64,000 nucleotides of DNA from J054 sp965221985 (lineage in GTDB: Bacteria > Pseudomonadota > Gammaproteobacteria > Steroidobacterales > GCA-2729495): NCBI GenBank assembly GCA_965221985.1, contig OZ244928.1, forward strand, positions 868,001 to 932,000, in the 5' to 3' direction. Below, piece by piece: positions 36,185 through 43,155 of the stretch; positions within the stretch are counted from its first letter, which is position 1, and the number at the start of each line of letters is the position of its first letter. Both the position numbers and the translations under genes were made by a program. The notes below the pieces were generated by a model, which was not told the DNA's origin, searched no databases, and saw nothing but the letters and a program-made list of their open reading frames with translations.

Positions 36185-38314
36185 GTGGTCACGGCCCGCA
36201 ACGCGGCCGGTCAAGCGACCCAGACCCATGTCAATCACGGTGGGATCGATATTAGCCGGACCTTCGACCGCGCCACCGGCCGCATGCTGCAGACCGCGGC
36301 CACCAGCTCGCAAGCAGCCTTTGGCGATGTGCAGTATTTGCAGTATCAGTGGGATGCTGCCGGTAATCTTACCCAGCGCATCGATCATGCCTTTACCAGT
36401 ACCACCCTGGAAGAATCGTTCACCTACGATTCGATCTATCGTCTGAAGACCTCCACGGTCACCGCACCAGTGACGGGCGGTAACCCGTCGGTCTATACCA
36501 ACCACTACAGCGCCACCGGGCGCATCGTGGCGCGGGTCAGCCCGGGGGTCAACGTCAGCAGCTATCAATACGGCACGAATGCCGGCCCGCATGCGGTCAC
36601 CCAAGTGAATAACGATGGCAGCCTCCAAAGCTACACCTACGATGCCAATGGCAATCTGCTCACTGGCGCCGGCCGCACGGTGATCTGGAATGGCCACAAC
36701 AAACCCACCAGCATCACCGATACCAATGGCAACCTCAGCGAGTTCCGCTATGGGCCGGATCGCGGCCGCTTTAGTCATGTGCAGGACTATGACGATAACG
36801 GCACGCCGGAGTCCGTCACCACGCTGTACCTGGGGGCGGAGTTTGAGCAGATCAGCGAAGATTCCACGACTGCGGTGGAGTTTCGGCATTACATCTTTGC
36901 CGAGGGCCGGCGCATTGCCATTCATACCGAATGGGATAACGGCAACAGTCGGGATGATTATTTGCACAGTGATTATCTGGGTTCGGTCACTGCCATCACC
37001 GACGGCAATAACCTGATCGTGCAACGCCTCAGCTATGACCCGTGGGGTAAACGCCGGGACCCGCAAAGTTGGGATGCCGCGGGCAGCGTGTCGCCGCCGT
37101 TCTTGGACACCCTGTCGTTAGACTGGTTCGCCCGCGGCTTCACCGACCATGAGCATCTGGACCGGCTTGGCCTCATTCATATGAACGGGCGGATCTATGA
37201 TCCGTTAATTGGCCGCTTCTTGTCGGCGGATGTAGTGGTGCAGTTCCCCTACAGCACCCAGGGCTGGGATCGGTATGCCTATGTGGGCAATAACCCATTA
37301 AGTTATTCGGACCCGAGTGGGCATATTATTCCACTGGCGGCCGGTTTGATTGCGGTCGCTGCGGGGGCGAAAGCGGCGGTTGTCGCAGTGGTGGTGGGTA
37401 TTGCTACGGCGGTCACCGCTTATGTGCAGACCGGCGATTTAGGTTTTGCGTTAAAATCAGGATTTATTGCCGGGGTCACCTCTTATGCCTTAGCCTCGCT
37501 AGGTCCGGTGAGCTTTAAGAATCCGGTGCTGCTGGTGGCCAAGTCGACCACCGCGGGTTTGATCTCGGGTGTGGCGAACGCGGCCAGCGGGGGTGAGTTT
37601 AAGGATGGGTTTTTGGGTGGCTTTGCCGGGTCGGCGTTGTCGCCGTGGATTGGTGGCAAGCCGGGGAAATTTTCACATCGCAGTTTGTTGAAGACGGCAC
37701 TGGTGGGTGGCACGGCGAGCAAACTGGGTGGGGGGAAATTTGCAAATGGGGCTGCCTATGCAGCGTTTAGTTATGCAGTTGCGACCGGCCTAAGTGCGCG
37801 TGGCCGATACCCAGCGAAGCAAGGTCAAATTGAGGGCACAGGTGACAATTTGAGCCCGGAAGAGAATCTTCAGCGGCTAAACGATTTGAAGAACGAGTTA
37901 ATTGCAAACGACGATACTTTTGAGATTTTGCGTGGTCGTGAAGGCGACGTGAGTCTTGTCGTGGACGATTCGTACGATTGGGCATCAGACCAGGTTGCGT
38001 ACCAGGACGGGATGACTATTGGCGTTCGACCAATAGCTGCGAGGGGACATTCAGATGCTTTTAGATCTATCATTGGTCATGAACTCGTACATGTGGTGGA
38101 TACGATTACTTACGGCCGACTAGTTCCTGGTACGCCGAATTTTTTCCAGTCAGAAATAAATGCTTATACGTGGGAACTGAACCGCGGTGCTGCATTTAAG
38201 CCGTGGCTGCATAGCGGACAAACACAGTCGGATTGGCGTTTCGGTATTCAAGGGCATATTGACAGAAATCGCGCATTTCGAGACTTCTCGAGACGAAATC
38301 CTGGAGTTCTATAA
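36185..38314 (+). CDS. Rhs core with C-terminal HExxH metallopeptidase tip (N-terminally truncated)
   Basis: Polymorphic contact-dependent toxin of the Rhs type. The frame is open from 36110, with Rhs-like residues from about 36131 and no good start; GTG 36185 is the first candidate. About 380 residues of YD-repeat core (YDANGNLLTGAGR, YDPWGKRRDP) lead to the core-closing block GRIYDPLIGRFLSAD...NNPLSYSDPSGH. A hydrophobic linker and a Gly-rich segment follow, ending in the 51-bp junction at 37733. The tip (about 180 residues) has IIGHELVHVVD (HExxH) and SEINAYTWEL, which may give a third ligand. A full Rhs has over 1000 further residues upstream, so this one is probably not deliverable on its own. 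Confidence 0.85.
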   Translation: MVTARNAAGQATQTHVNHGGIDISRTFDRATGRMLQTAATSSQAAFGDVQYLQYQWDAAGNLTQRIDHAFTSTTLEESFTYDSIYRLKTSTVTAPVTGGNPSVYTNHYSATGRIVARVSPGVNVSSYQYGTNAGPHAVTQVNNDGSLQSYTYDANGNLLTGAGRTVIWNGHNKPTSITDTNGNLSEFRYGPDRGRFSHVQDYDDNGTPESVTTLYLGAEFEQISEDSTTAVEFRHYIFAEGRRIAIHTEWDNGNSRDDYLHSDYLGSVTAITDGNNLIVQRLSYDPWGKRRDPQSWDAAGSVSPPFLDTLSLDWFARGFTDHEHLDRLGLIHMNGRIYDPLIGRFLSADVVVQFPYSTQGWDRYAYVGNNPLSYSDPSGHIIPLAAGLIAVAAGAKAAVVAVVVGIATAVTAYVQTGDLGFALKSGFIAGVTSYALASLGPVSFKNPVLLVAKSTTAGLISGVANAASGGEFKDGFLGGFAGSALSPWIGGKPGKFSHRSLLKTALVGGTASKLGGGKFANGAAYAAFSYAVATGLSARGRYPAKQGQIEGTGDNLSPEENLQRLNDLKNELIANDDTFEILRGREGDVSLVVDDSYDWASDQVAYQDGMTIGVRPIAARGHSDAFRSIIGHELVHVVDTITYGRLVPGTPNFFQSEINAYTWELNRGAAFKPWLHSGQTQSDWRFGIQGHIDRNRAFRDFSRRNPGVL
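37733..37783 (+). repeat. Rhs core/tip junction repeat, copy 1
   Basis: Codes GKFANGAAYAAFSYAVA within the Rhs gene and marks the point where the conserved core ends and the variable tip begins. Similar 51-bp copies start at 38741 and 39872, and a 20-bp piece at 40953. Confidence 0.9.
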
Positions 38315-38324
38315 GTTGAAAACT

Positions 38325-38735
38325 ATGCGCACGCCTATATATTGCATGCTGTTTCTCGTGGCCAACTATGCGCACGCTGATAAATGTTGGCCGGAATTTG
38401 TGCTGGCGCAACAAGCAAATCCGGACGACTACTTGATGGAAAATTCAGACGTTGTCTTTATTGGTGCGCCATCGTACAAGAAGTTCGTATATTTGGAAAG
38501 CGACAACAACGCCTCGATCCTTTTGCGGCGAGAGACGACGTTTACAGTTGTCGATCCAATCAAACCGGCAGACCAAGTAGGAGCTGTGACAGTCGTTTAC
38601 GATGGCAAGGCTCCTTGTGGCTGTAATATAGATTTTGAATACGATAAGAAATACAAAGTGTTTGCTAGTCATATTGGGGTGAAGCCAAGCTCTTACGAAA
38701 TATTATTTTGCAACCAGATTTCCACTGTTAAGTGA
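38325..38735 (+). CDS. Candidate immunity protein 1, exported, TIMP/NTR-like
   Basis: 136 residues from ATG 38325, 10 bases after the Rhs stop. The signal peptide is about 1-18 (cut after AHA). The mature part begins near DKCWPEF and shows the layout of netrin/TIMP-like (NTR) domains: NSDVVFIG, TTFTVVDPIKPADQ, VTVVYDGKAPCGC, YDKKYKVFASHIG, and a late Cys (ILFCNQIS). TIMPs inhibit zinc metalloproteinases, and the adjacent Rhs tip has an HExxH motif, so inhibition of that tip in the periplasm is a consistent guess. Domain recognition is by eye. Confidence 0.65.
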   Translation: MRTPIYCMLFLVANYAHADKCWPEFVLAQQANPDDYLMENSDVVFIGAPSYKKFVYLESDNNASILLRRETTFTVVDPIKPADQVGAVTVVYDGKAPCGCNIDFEYDKKYKVFASHIGVKPSSYEILFCNQISTVK

Positions 38736-38740
38736 TTTAG

Positions 38741-38791
38741 GGAAACTTTGCAAATGGGGCGGCGTCTGCGGCGTTTGGTTATGCGGTTGCA
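38741..38791 (+). repeat. Rhs junction repeat, copy 2
   Basis: Codes GNFANGAASAAFGYAVA, in frame with the tip that follows. It begins 5 bases after the stop of immunity gene 1 and directly after an in-frame TAG, so the frame starts with the repeat itself. Confidence 0.9.
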
Positions 38792-38845
38792 TCCGCTAGC
38801 AGATCTAGCGTTGAGGCGCGCCGAAAGAGTTCCTTAGGCTTAAAG

Positions 38846-39331
38846 ATGGACGGTTCGCTTGCGGACAGCCGGGCGCTCATGGCCCAAGCGATTCAAGAGC
38901 AAATATCACATCTCGGCGCAATGGCATCCTCGCTAGGAGGTGCAATGGTAACCCCAGAAATCTTGGAGTTGATCGAGCTGTTGTCGGAAACACCTTGGAC
39001 GGTCAAAGATTATGGCCCGTTCAGCACAACTGCCGCTGAAAACGGAACCAATGGTCGCGTGACGCTACAAGCGGTAGACGGCGTTGTAGTGCGGGTCTCG
39101 ACTACTGGAGTGACCTACAACGCACGGTATGTCCAAGAAATTTTCAAGAACGGGCTGCCAGCAAGTGGTATCTATACAGGCGATTTGGATTCGGGTATGA
39201 GAGGACTGCGACAGCTTGTTCTCCATGAAATACGGCATTCTATGCCTGCGAATTACAACGATAATGGCACCATCCGTACAAGACCTGCATATGAAAGAGA
39301 GGCGGATGATTTCATGTTTCGGTACGACTAA
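38846..39331 (+). CDS. Orphan Rhs tip 2, HExxH metallopeptidase-like
   Basis: The frame is open from the junction repeat at 38741; the first ATG is 38846 (161 residues), without an obvious ribosome site. It therefore looks like a silent cassette that needs recombination with an Rhs core to be expressed. LVLHEIRHSMP holds HExxH; YEREADDFMFRYD near the C-terminus may bring the third metal ligand and resembles NDFMTRYG in tip 3. Its immunity candidate starts right at the stop (TAA then ATG). Confidence 0.75.
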   Translation: MDGSLADSRALMAQAIQEQISHLGAMASSLGGAMVTPEILELIELLSETPWTVKDYGPFSTTAAENGTNGRVTLQAVDGVVVRVSTTGVTYNARYVQEIFKNGLPASGIYTGDLDSGMRGLRQLVLHEIRHSMPANYNDNGTIRTRPAYEREADDFMFRYD

Positions 39332-39871
39332 ATGAGTTTCCGTTACCTGCTAGCGCCCGTTCGAAATTTTATTCTGTTGCTATCTGTTGCTATCGGAGCT
39401 TGCAGTACGTACGCCGTGGGTGTTGAGCCGCCGAAATACTTTCTTGGCGTGGTGTTAGAAGGCGCAAGGAATGATTGGACCGATATCTATTTCGAGTCGC
39501 TGATATTAGATGAACAGAATAACCAAGTTTTAAGAAATGATACCCTTATTATCGAACCCGCAGACTGCGGTGAAGCAGCTTGGTATTGTGTCACGGATAC
39601 CTTTTTTCAATTTGCATTTCCGATTACTGGTGAAGAGCAGGAAAGTTGGGTGTACAAGAACTATCGATATATAACTATGCGCCCTCCCGAGGGCTACATC
39701 GGAGACGTTATTTTTATTGTAGGCGAAAAAATCCCCGCAACCGACGTCGGCGAACAACCAAGTCCTATTGTATATATGTACAACAGAGAGGCGGGGCTTG
39801 TGGGCATACAAATGGTGATGTCGGGTAAGGATGACAAGCGGATTCCGGTGACGTTCGTTAGATGGTGGTGA
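39332..39871 (+). CDS. Candidate immunity protein 2, lipoprotein
   Basis: 179 residues, start ATG touching the stop of tip 2. The hydrophobic N-terminus ends in IGAC (Cys 24), a usable lipobox, so it is probably a lipoprotein. The rest is beta-rich with a Cys pair (ADCGEAAWYC). No known domain recognised. Position directly after a toxin-like tip is the only functional clue. The stop TGA abuts junction repeat 3. Confidence 0.65.
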   Translation: MSFRYLLAPVRNFILLLSVAIGACSTYAVGVEPPKYFLGVVLEGARNDWTDIYFESLILDEQNNQVLRNDTLIIEPADCGEAAWYCVTDTFFQFAFPITGEEQESWVYKNYRYITMRPPEGYIGDVIFIVGEKIPATDVGEQPSPIVYMYNREAGLVGIQMVMSGKDDKRIPVTFVRWW

Positions 39872-39922
39872 GGAAAGTTTGCAAATGGGGCCGCCTTTGC
39901 GGCGTTTAGTTATGCAGTTGCG
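39872..39922 (+). repeat. Rhs junction repeat, copy 3
   Basis: Codes GKFANGAAFAAFSYAVA. It starts on the base after the stop codon of immunity gene 2. Confidence 0.9.
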
Positions 39923-40449
39923 TCTGGAGCCACGAGATACGCTGGGCACGGCGATTCCCCAGCAACCGGAGGCGCGACCCAGCCCAAGGCGATCTGGAGC
40001 AGGCGCTTTCGGAGCTGCGCGCAGACGAGTCATTCGCAGCTGTAGAGGAGCAAGCACGGAAAAGCTGGGGAGCAGATATCGAGTACCGCTGGACATCGGG
40101 CGCTACCCGAGCAAAGGGTGGTGTCGTCTATGTGTCCAAGAGCTGGGCTCAACAGGCCTACACCGCCAGAGTAACGTACCCCGACGCTATTGAAGCACTC
40201 CAAGGCGATGCGTACTGGGACGCGCTTGATGCCTACGATTCCGTAATCGATGTGTCGTCGGCCGCCGGAATACAAAGACCGTTTTCACTCAAGCGTATTC
40301 TCTTTCATGAAACAACCCATCTGTCCTATGGCCCCCGGCAAATGCTGTGGCACTCCGAGATGGAAGTCATCAATAGAACGAACGATTTCATGACTAGATA
40401 CGGTGAGCATCCTCGAGTTGATCATCGTATCCATTCGATAGATCGATAG
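39872..40449 (+). pseudogene. Orphan Rhs tip 3, HExxH-containing, frameshifted
   Basis: From the junction the frame reads GKFANGAAFAAF, then VASGATRYAGHGDSPATGG, and ends at a TAG (40043-40045). The tip continues in another frame, open from 39910: QGDLEQALSELRADESF up to the stop at 40447. An indel of one base between about 39925 and 39985 would join them. The tip has LFHETTHLSYG (HExxH) and SEMEVINRTNDFMTRYG, related to tip 2. A GTG at 40132 allows a 105-residue product that still contains the motif. Confidence 0.7.
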
Positions 40450-40452
40450 GCG

Positions 40453-40953
40453 ATGGACGGTACTTTGAAGAGCGCCTGTTTACTTCAGTTGATAGCTGCC
40501 ATGTTTCTCTTGGTTGGTTGTGAATCGTTTTCGCGTGCAGCGCACGGGGGGGAGTTGAAGTCGCAGACTAGAGTCCTAGTAGGGCGTGTAATAGAACCTC
40601 CCGCCGGTATAGGAAGCACGTTCACGCTTGAGATCATCGACGTGATCTCTGGTGTCGGTGGCAATCAGGTAAGCATAGAAAGCGTCTCTAGCAAGATACC
40701 TTCTGTAGCACCGTATCTAGCGATCGTGACCGACAAGAGCGGAGATTCAGTTTTGGCAAAGGATGTGAAGCTAATACCCGTCTACGATATCGGACGAGAC
40801 CGTTTTGCGGTTCTAGAGGAATTTCTGGAAGAGAATGACCTATCTTTCTATGCCGATGGATTTGACGTGGATGTACTTTGGCTGCCAGTAAGCTGCCGTG
40901 ATGATGACCTTTCTGCCTGCCGGGAAGAGCTACAGTTGTTCCATCCGAATTAG
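40453..40953 (+). CDS. Candidate immunity protein 3, lipoprotein
   Basis: 166 residues, ATG 3 bases after the tip 3 stop. Lipobox LVGC (Cys 23). The mature part is beta-rich (RVLVGRVIEPP, FTLEIIDVISGVGG, PYLAIVTDKSG) and may also be of the OB/NTR kind, though the resemblance is weaker than for immunity protein 1. A Cys pair lies near the end. Its TAG overlaps the start of the fourth junction fragment. Confidence 0.65.
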   Translation: MDGTLKSACLLQLIAAMFLLVGCESFSRAAHGGELKSQTRVLVGRVIEPPAGIGSTFTLEIIDVISGVGGNQVSIESVSSKIPSVAPYLAIVTDKSGDSVLAKDVKLIPVYDIGRDRFAVLEEFLEENDLSFYADGFDVDVLWLPVSCRDDDLSACREELQLFHPN

Positions 40954-40972
40954 GCAAGTTTGCAAATGGGGC
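40953..40972 (+). repeat. Rhs junction repeat, copy 4 (20-bp fragment)
   Basis: GGCAAGTTTGCAAATGGGGC matches the first 20 bases of the other copies with one change. Similarity stops after this; a small inverted-repeat element follows. No tip remains, so a fourth cassette was cut away here. Confidence 0.8.
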
Positions 40973-40980
40973 AAACTATC

Positions 40981-41053
40981 AGGACAGCCACAATAACTGC
41001 GTACAAATCAAGGTGATTCGGCAAGAAATGTGCTGCGGTTATGATGGGTGTCC
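40981..41053. repeat. Small inverted-repeat element, REP/MITE-like
   Basis: Begins AGGACAGCCACAATAACT and ends TTATGATGGGTGTCC; the ends are imperfect inverted repeats (12 of 15). The left end recurs at 42244-42261 in front of the Y1 transposase gene with one difference. It may be a non-autonomous relative moved by that transposase. Confidence 0.5.
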
Positions 41054-41075
41054 GCATTAAGCTCGCATTAAGCTG

Positions 41076-41216
41076 GCCGCTGGCAATCTCACCCAGCGCA
41101 TCGACAAAGCCTTTAGCGTAGTCACCCTAAAAGAAGAGTTTACCTACGACTCGCTTCATCGGCTGGAGACCTCCAATGTGACTGCACCGGTGACCGGCGG
41201 TAACCCGGTGGTTTAT
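41076..41216 (+). pseudogene. Second Rhs core fragment
   Basis: 47 codons (AAGNLTQRIDKAFSVVTLKE, then FTYDSLHRLETSNVTAP, ending VTGGNPVVY) closely match the Rhs core at about 36356-36500. No start, no stop of its own; the frame breaks at both ends. Remnant of another Rhs gene copy or of a duplication of the one upstream. Confidence 0.85.
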
Positions 41217-41218
41217 CG

Positions 41219-41422
41219 ACCACCGAGATCTACACGCACGTCGCGATCCACAAGCTGAAAGAAATCCACACGGCGACGCACCCGGCCACGGTGCGGCGGG
41301 GTGCAGCCGAGTGCCTCGATGAGGCGGATGTTCAGCACGACGCTGACGCTGTTGAACCGACTGAAGCGGATGTGCTGCAAGCGCTGGAACGCGAGGCTGA
41401 CGAAGACGGGGAGGACAGGTAG
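41219..41422 (+). pseudogene. Tyrosine recombinase C-terminal fragment
   Basis: TTEIYTHVAIHKLKEIHTAT is the end of a tyrosine recombinase, including the catalytic Tyr in TEIYTHV, followed by an acidic tail to TAG 41420-41422. It is joined directly to the Rhs scrap, so a recombinase gene was truncated by the same rearrangement. It could be the integrase that brought in the island or an unrelated neighbour. Confidence 0.8.
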
Positions 41423-41432
41423 AATGAGACCC

Positions 41433-41633
41433 ATGGTTGCCAATCTAAAAGATGCCCTGCATACGCTGGCCGATCAGCTGCCGGACGGTGCGACGTGGAA
41501 GGACGTGGCCTATGAGTCCTACGTTCGTCAGGAAATCGAAGCGGGTCTTGAAGAAGCCCGGCGCGGCGAGTTCGCCACGGACACCGAGGTGACATCCGCG
41601 TTCGCTAAATGGGGTGTGCAGGGTGGTCTATGA
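41433..41633 (+). CDS. ParD/RHH-like antitoxin, copy 1
   Basis: 66 residues (MVANLKDALHTLADQLPDGA). The same N-terminal block recurs in the gene 320 bases downstream, including the upstream GGTAGAAT leader and the C-terminal RRGEFATDTEV/FAKWGV pattern. It looks like an antitoxin of the type that precedes ParE/RelE toxins. No intact toxin follows it directly. Confidence 0.65.
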   Translation: MVANLKDALHTLADQLPDGATWKDVAYESYVRQEIEAGLEEARRGEFATDTEVTSAFAKWGVQGGL

Positions 41634-41634
41634 G

Positions 41635-41736
41635 ATGGCGGTTCGTCGGTCGATCGAGCGAGGACTGGCTGACCTTGATGCCGGGCGCACCTACACGAGC
41701 GAGGCACTGCTGGAATCGCTTGGCCTGGCTGAGTGA
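41635..41736 (+). pseudogene. Antitoxin-like C-terminal remnant
   Basis: 33 codons reading MAVRRSIERGLADLDAGRTY, then TSEALLESLGLAE, which resembles the C-terminal half of antitoxins (GLxDLxAGR). Too short to be whole, and overlapping the region after antitoxin 1; probably a leftover of a further module. Confidence 0.4.
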
Positions 41737-41752
41737 AGGTAGAATAAGCGCC

Positions 41753-41947
41753 ATGGTTGCCAATTTGAAAGAAACCCTACATACCCTGGTCGAGCAGTTG
41801 CCGGAGGATGCAAGCATCGAGGACGTGATCGAACGCCTGCGGTATCTGCGGGCGGTCGAAGCTGGCAAGCGCGCCGCTGATCGCGGCGAGTTCGCCAGCG
41901 ATGAGGATGTCCGGCGCGTGTTCGCGAAGTACGGGGTCGACACTTGA
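41753..41947 (+). CDS. ParD-like antitoxin, copy 2
   Basis: 64 residues (MVANLKETLHTLVEQLPEDA, then DVIERLRYLRAVEAGKRAAD). Paralogue of copy 1. It overlaps the start of the following ParE-like frame by 4 bases (TTGA), the normal antitoxin-toxin coupling. Confidence 0.75.
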   Translation: MVANLKETLHTLVEQLPEDASIEDVIERLRYLRAVEAGKRAADRGEFASDEDVRRVFAKYGVDT

Positions 41948-42225
41948 AGCTACGCTGGACCCGACTGGCCCTGGCAGACTTCGAACAAGCGCACGATCAC
42001 ATCGCCCAGGACAATCCCGAGGCCGCGCGGTAGATCGCTGAGCGCATCTTGGATGCCACTGCAACCCTGCTGGAATATCCGCGCATTGGCCGTGTGGGTG
42101 AAGACGAAGACTCCCGCGAGTGGCGCGTCGACAAGACGCCTTATGTACTCATTTACGCGATCAGGGATGACGTGATCGAGCTGTGGCGTGTCTGGCATCC
42201 GTCGCGCGATCCGCTGAGCCGCTGA
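41944..42225 (+). pseudogene. ParE/RelE-type toxin broken by an in-frame stop
   Basis: Starts at TTG 41944 (LKLRWTRLALADFEQAHDHI), has the family stretch AQDNPEAAR, then TAG at 42031-42033, and continues in the same frame with IAERILDATATLLEYPRIGR, EWRVDKTPYVLIYAI and VWHPSRDPLS to TGA 42223. CGG to TAG or a similar change would explain the break. The toxin is likely dead unless the stop is read through. Confidence 0.8.
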
Positions 42226-42243
42226 GCTGGCGCCGCTAAAATA

Positions 42244-42261
42244 AGGACATCCACAATAACT
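42244..42261. repeat. Short repeat in front of the Y1 transposase
   Basis: AGGACATCCACAATAACT differs by one base from 40981-40998. Probably the left recognition end of the transposase-associated element. Confidence 0.55.
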
Positions 42262-42320
42262 ACCCAAAGCATTGAGAAAACCAGCGTGCGTGGCAAACGG
42301 TATCGTCCTAAGCTTTGTGA

Positions 42321-43115
42321 ATGACCCTACCGCGCCGCGTATTAATCAACCCATCCAGTGCCCCCTATTACCACTGCGTCAGTCGCTGCGTGCGCCGCGC
42401 GTTTCTTTGTGGCCAGGATCGTTTAACGGGGCGCAATTTCGAACATCGCCGGGGCTGGATCGAGTCGCGGTTGGCCTTGTTAGCCGAAGTGTTTGCCATT
42501 GATCTGTGTGCCTATGCGGTGATGAGCAATCACTATCATGTGGTGTTACATCTAAACACCGCACAGCAAGCCAGTTGGTCAGATGATGAGGTTGTGGCGC
42601 GCTGGGGTCGCCTGTTTCGGATACCTAGCTGGTTAAAGCTCGCAGACAATGAAGATAGTCGTCGCGTCGAGCAGGTTGCCCGGTGGCGCGACCGTTTGTG
42701 CAATGTGAGCTGGTATATGAAGTGCATCAATGAGCCGTTGGCCCGGCTAGCCAATGCCGAAGATGGGTGTAAGGGCCGTTTTTGGGAAGGGCGATTTAAG
42801 TCGCAGGCGCTGTTGGATATAGACGCGCTCTTGAAAATGATGACCTATGTGGACCTCAACCCCATCCGCGCCAAAATGGCCACAACACCAGAGGCTTCAG
42901 ACTACACCTCGGTACAGGCGCGCATTGAAAATCGGGATGGGGGCTTGGCGCCAATGTCCCAAGTTTCGCGGGCAGACTTGCCTGCAACTGTATTTGCCCT
43001 AACAGGCGGATATTTAGCCTGCCATTCAGAATTTGTTGCGCCTCACTCCTTGCATGATGCTGACTATCTTCGGGAAACGGACTATGCTCATGAGCTTGCC
43101 GACAGCCTAAGGTAA
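42321..43115 (+). CDS. Y1 (IS200-like) REP-associated transposase
   Basis: 264 residues. The HUH motif is HYH in VMSNHYHVVLH (about 71-73); RFWEGRFKSQALLD and MMTYVDLNPIRA are conserved in the large RAYT-type proteins. Such proteins usually run to 320 residues or more, so the C-terminus (after VFALTGGY) may be shortened or altered. A short repeat at 42244-42261 precedes it. Typical single-copy DNA transposase relative often found in gammaproteobacterial genomes. Confidence 0.85.
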   Translation: MTLPRRVLINPSSAPYYHCVSRCVRRAFLCGQDRLTGRNFEHRRGWIESRLALLAEVFAIDLCAYAVMSNHYHVVLHLNTAQQASWSDDEVVARWGRLFRIPSWLKLADNEDSRRVEQVARWRDRLCNVSWYMKCINEPLARLANAEDGCKGRFWEGRFKSQALLDIDALLKMMTYVDLNPIRAKMATTPEASDYTSVQARIENRDGGLAPMSQVSRADLPATVFALTGGYLACHSEFVAPHSLHDADYLRETDYAHELADSLR

Positions 43116-43155
43116 TCGGCAAGCTGTGTAGTAGGAGCTTCCTGGGAGGAAACTG

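Noticed and set aside
35807..37066. Long open frame (over 400 codons) on the minus strand opposite the Rhs core
   Set aside because: The plus strand has clear YD-repeat and Rhs core motifs; the minus frame has a low-complexity Ile/Gly/Ala/Val pattern and no family character, as expected for the complement of GC-rich repeat coding.
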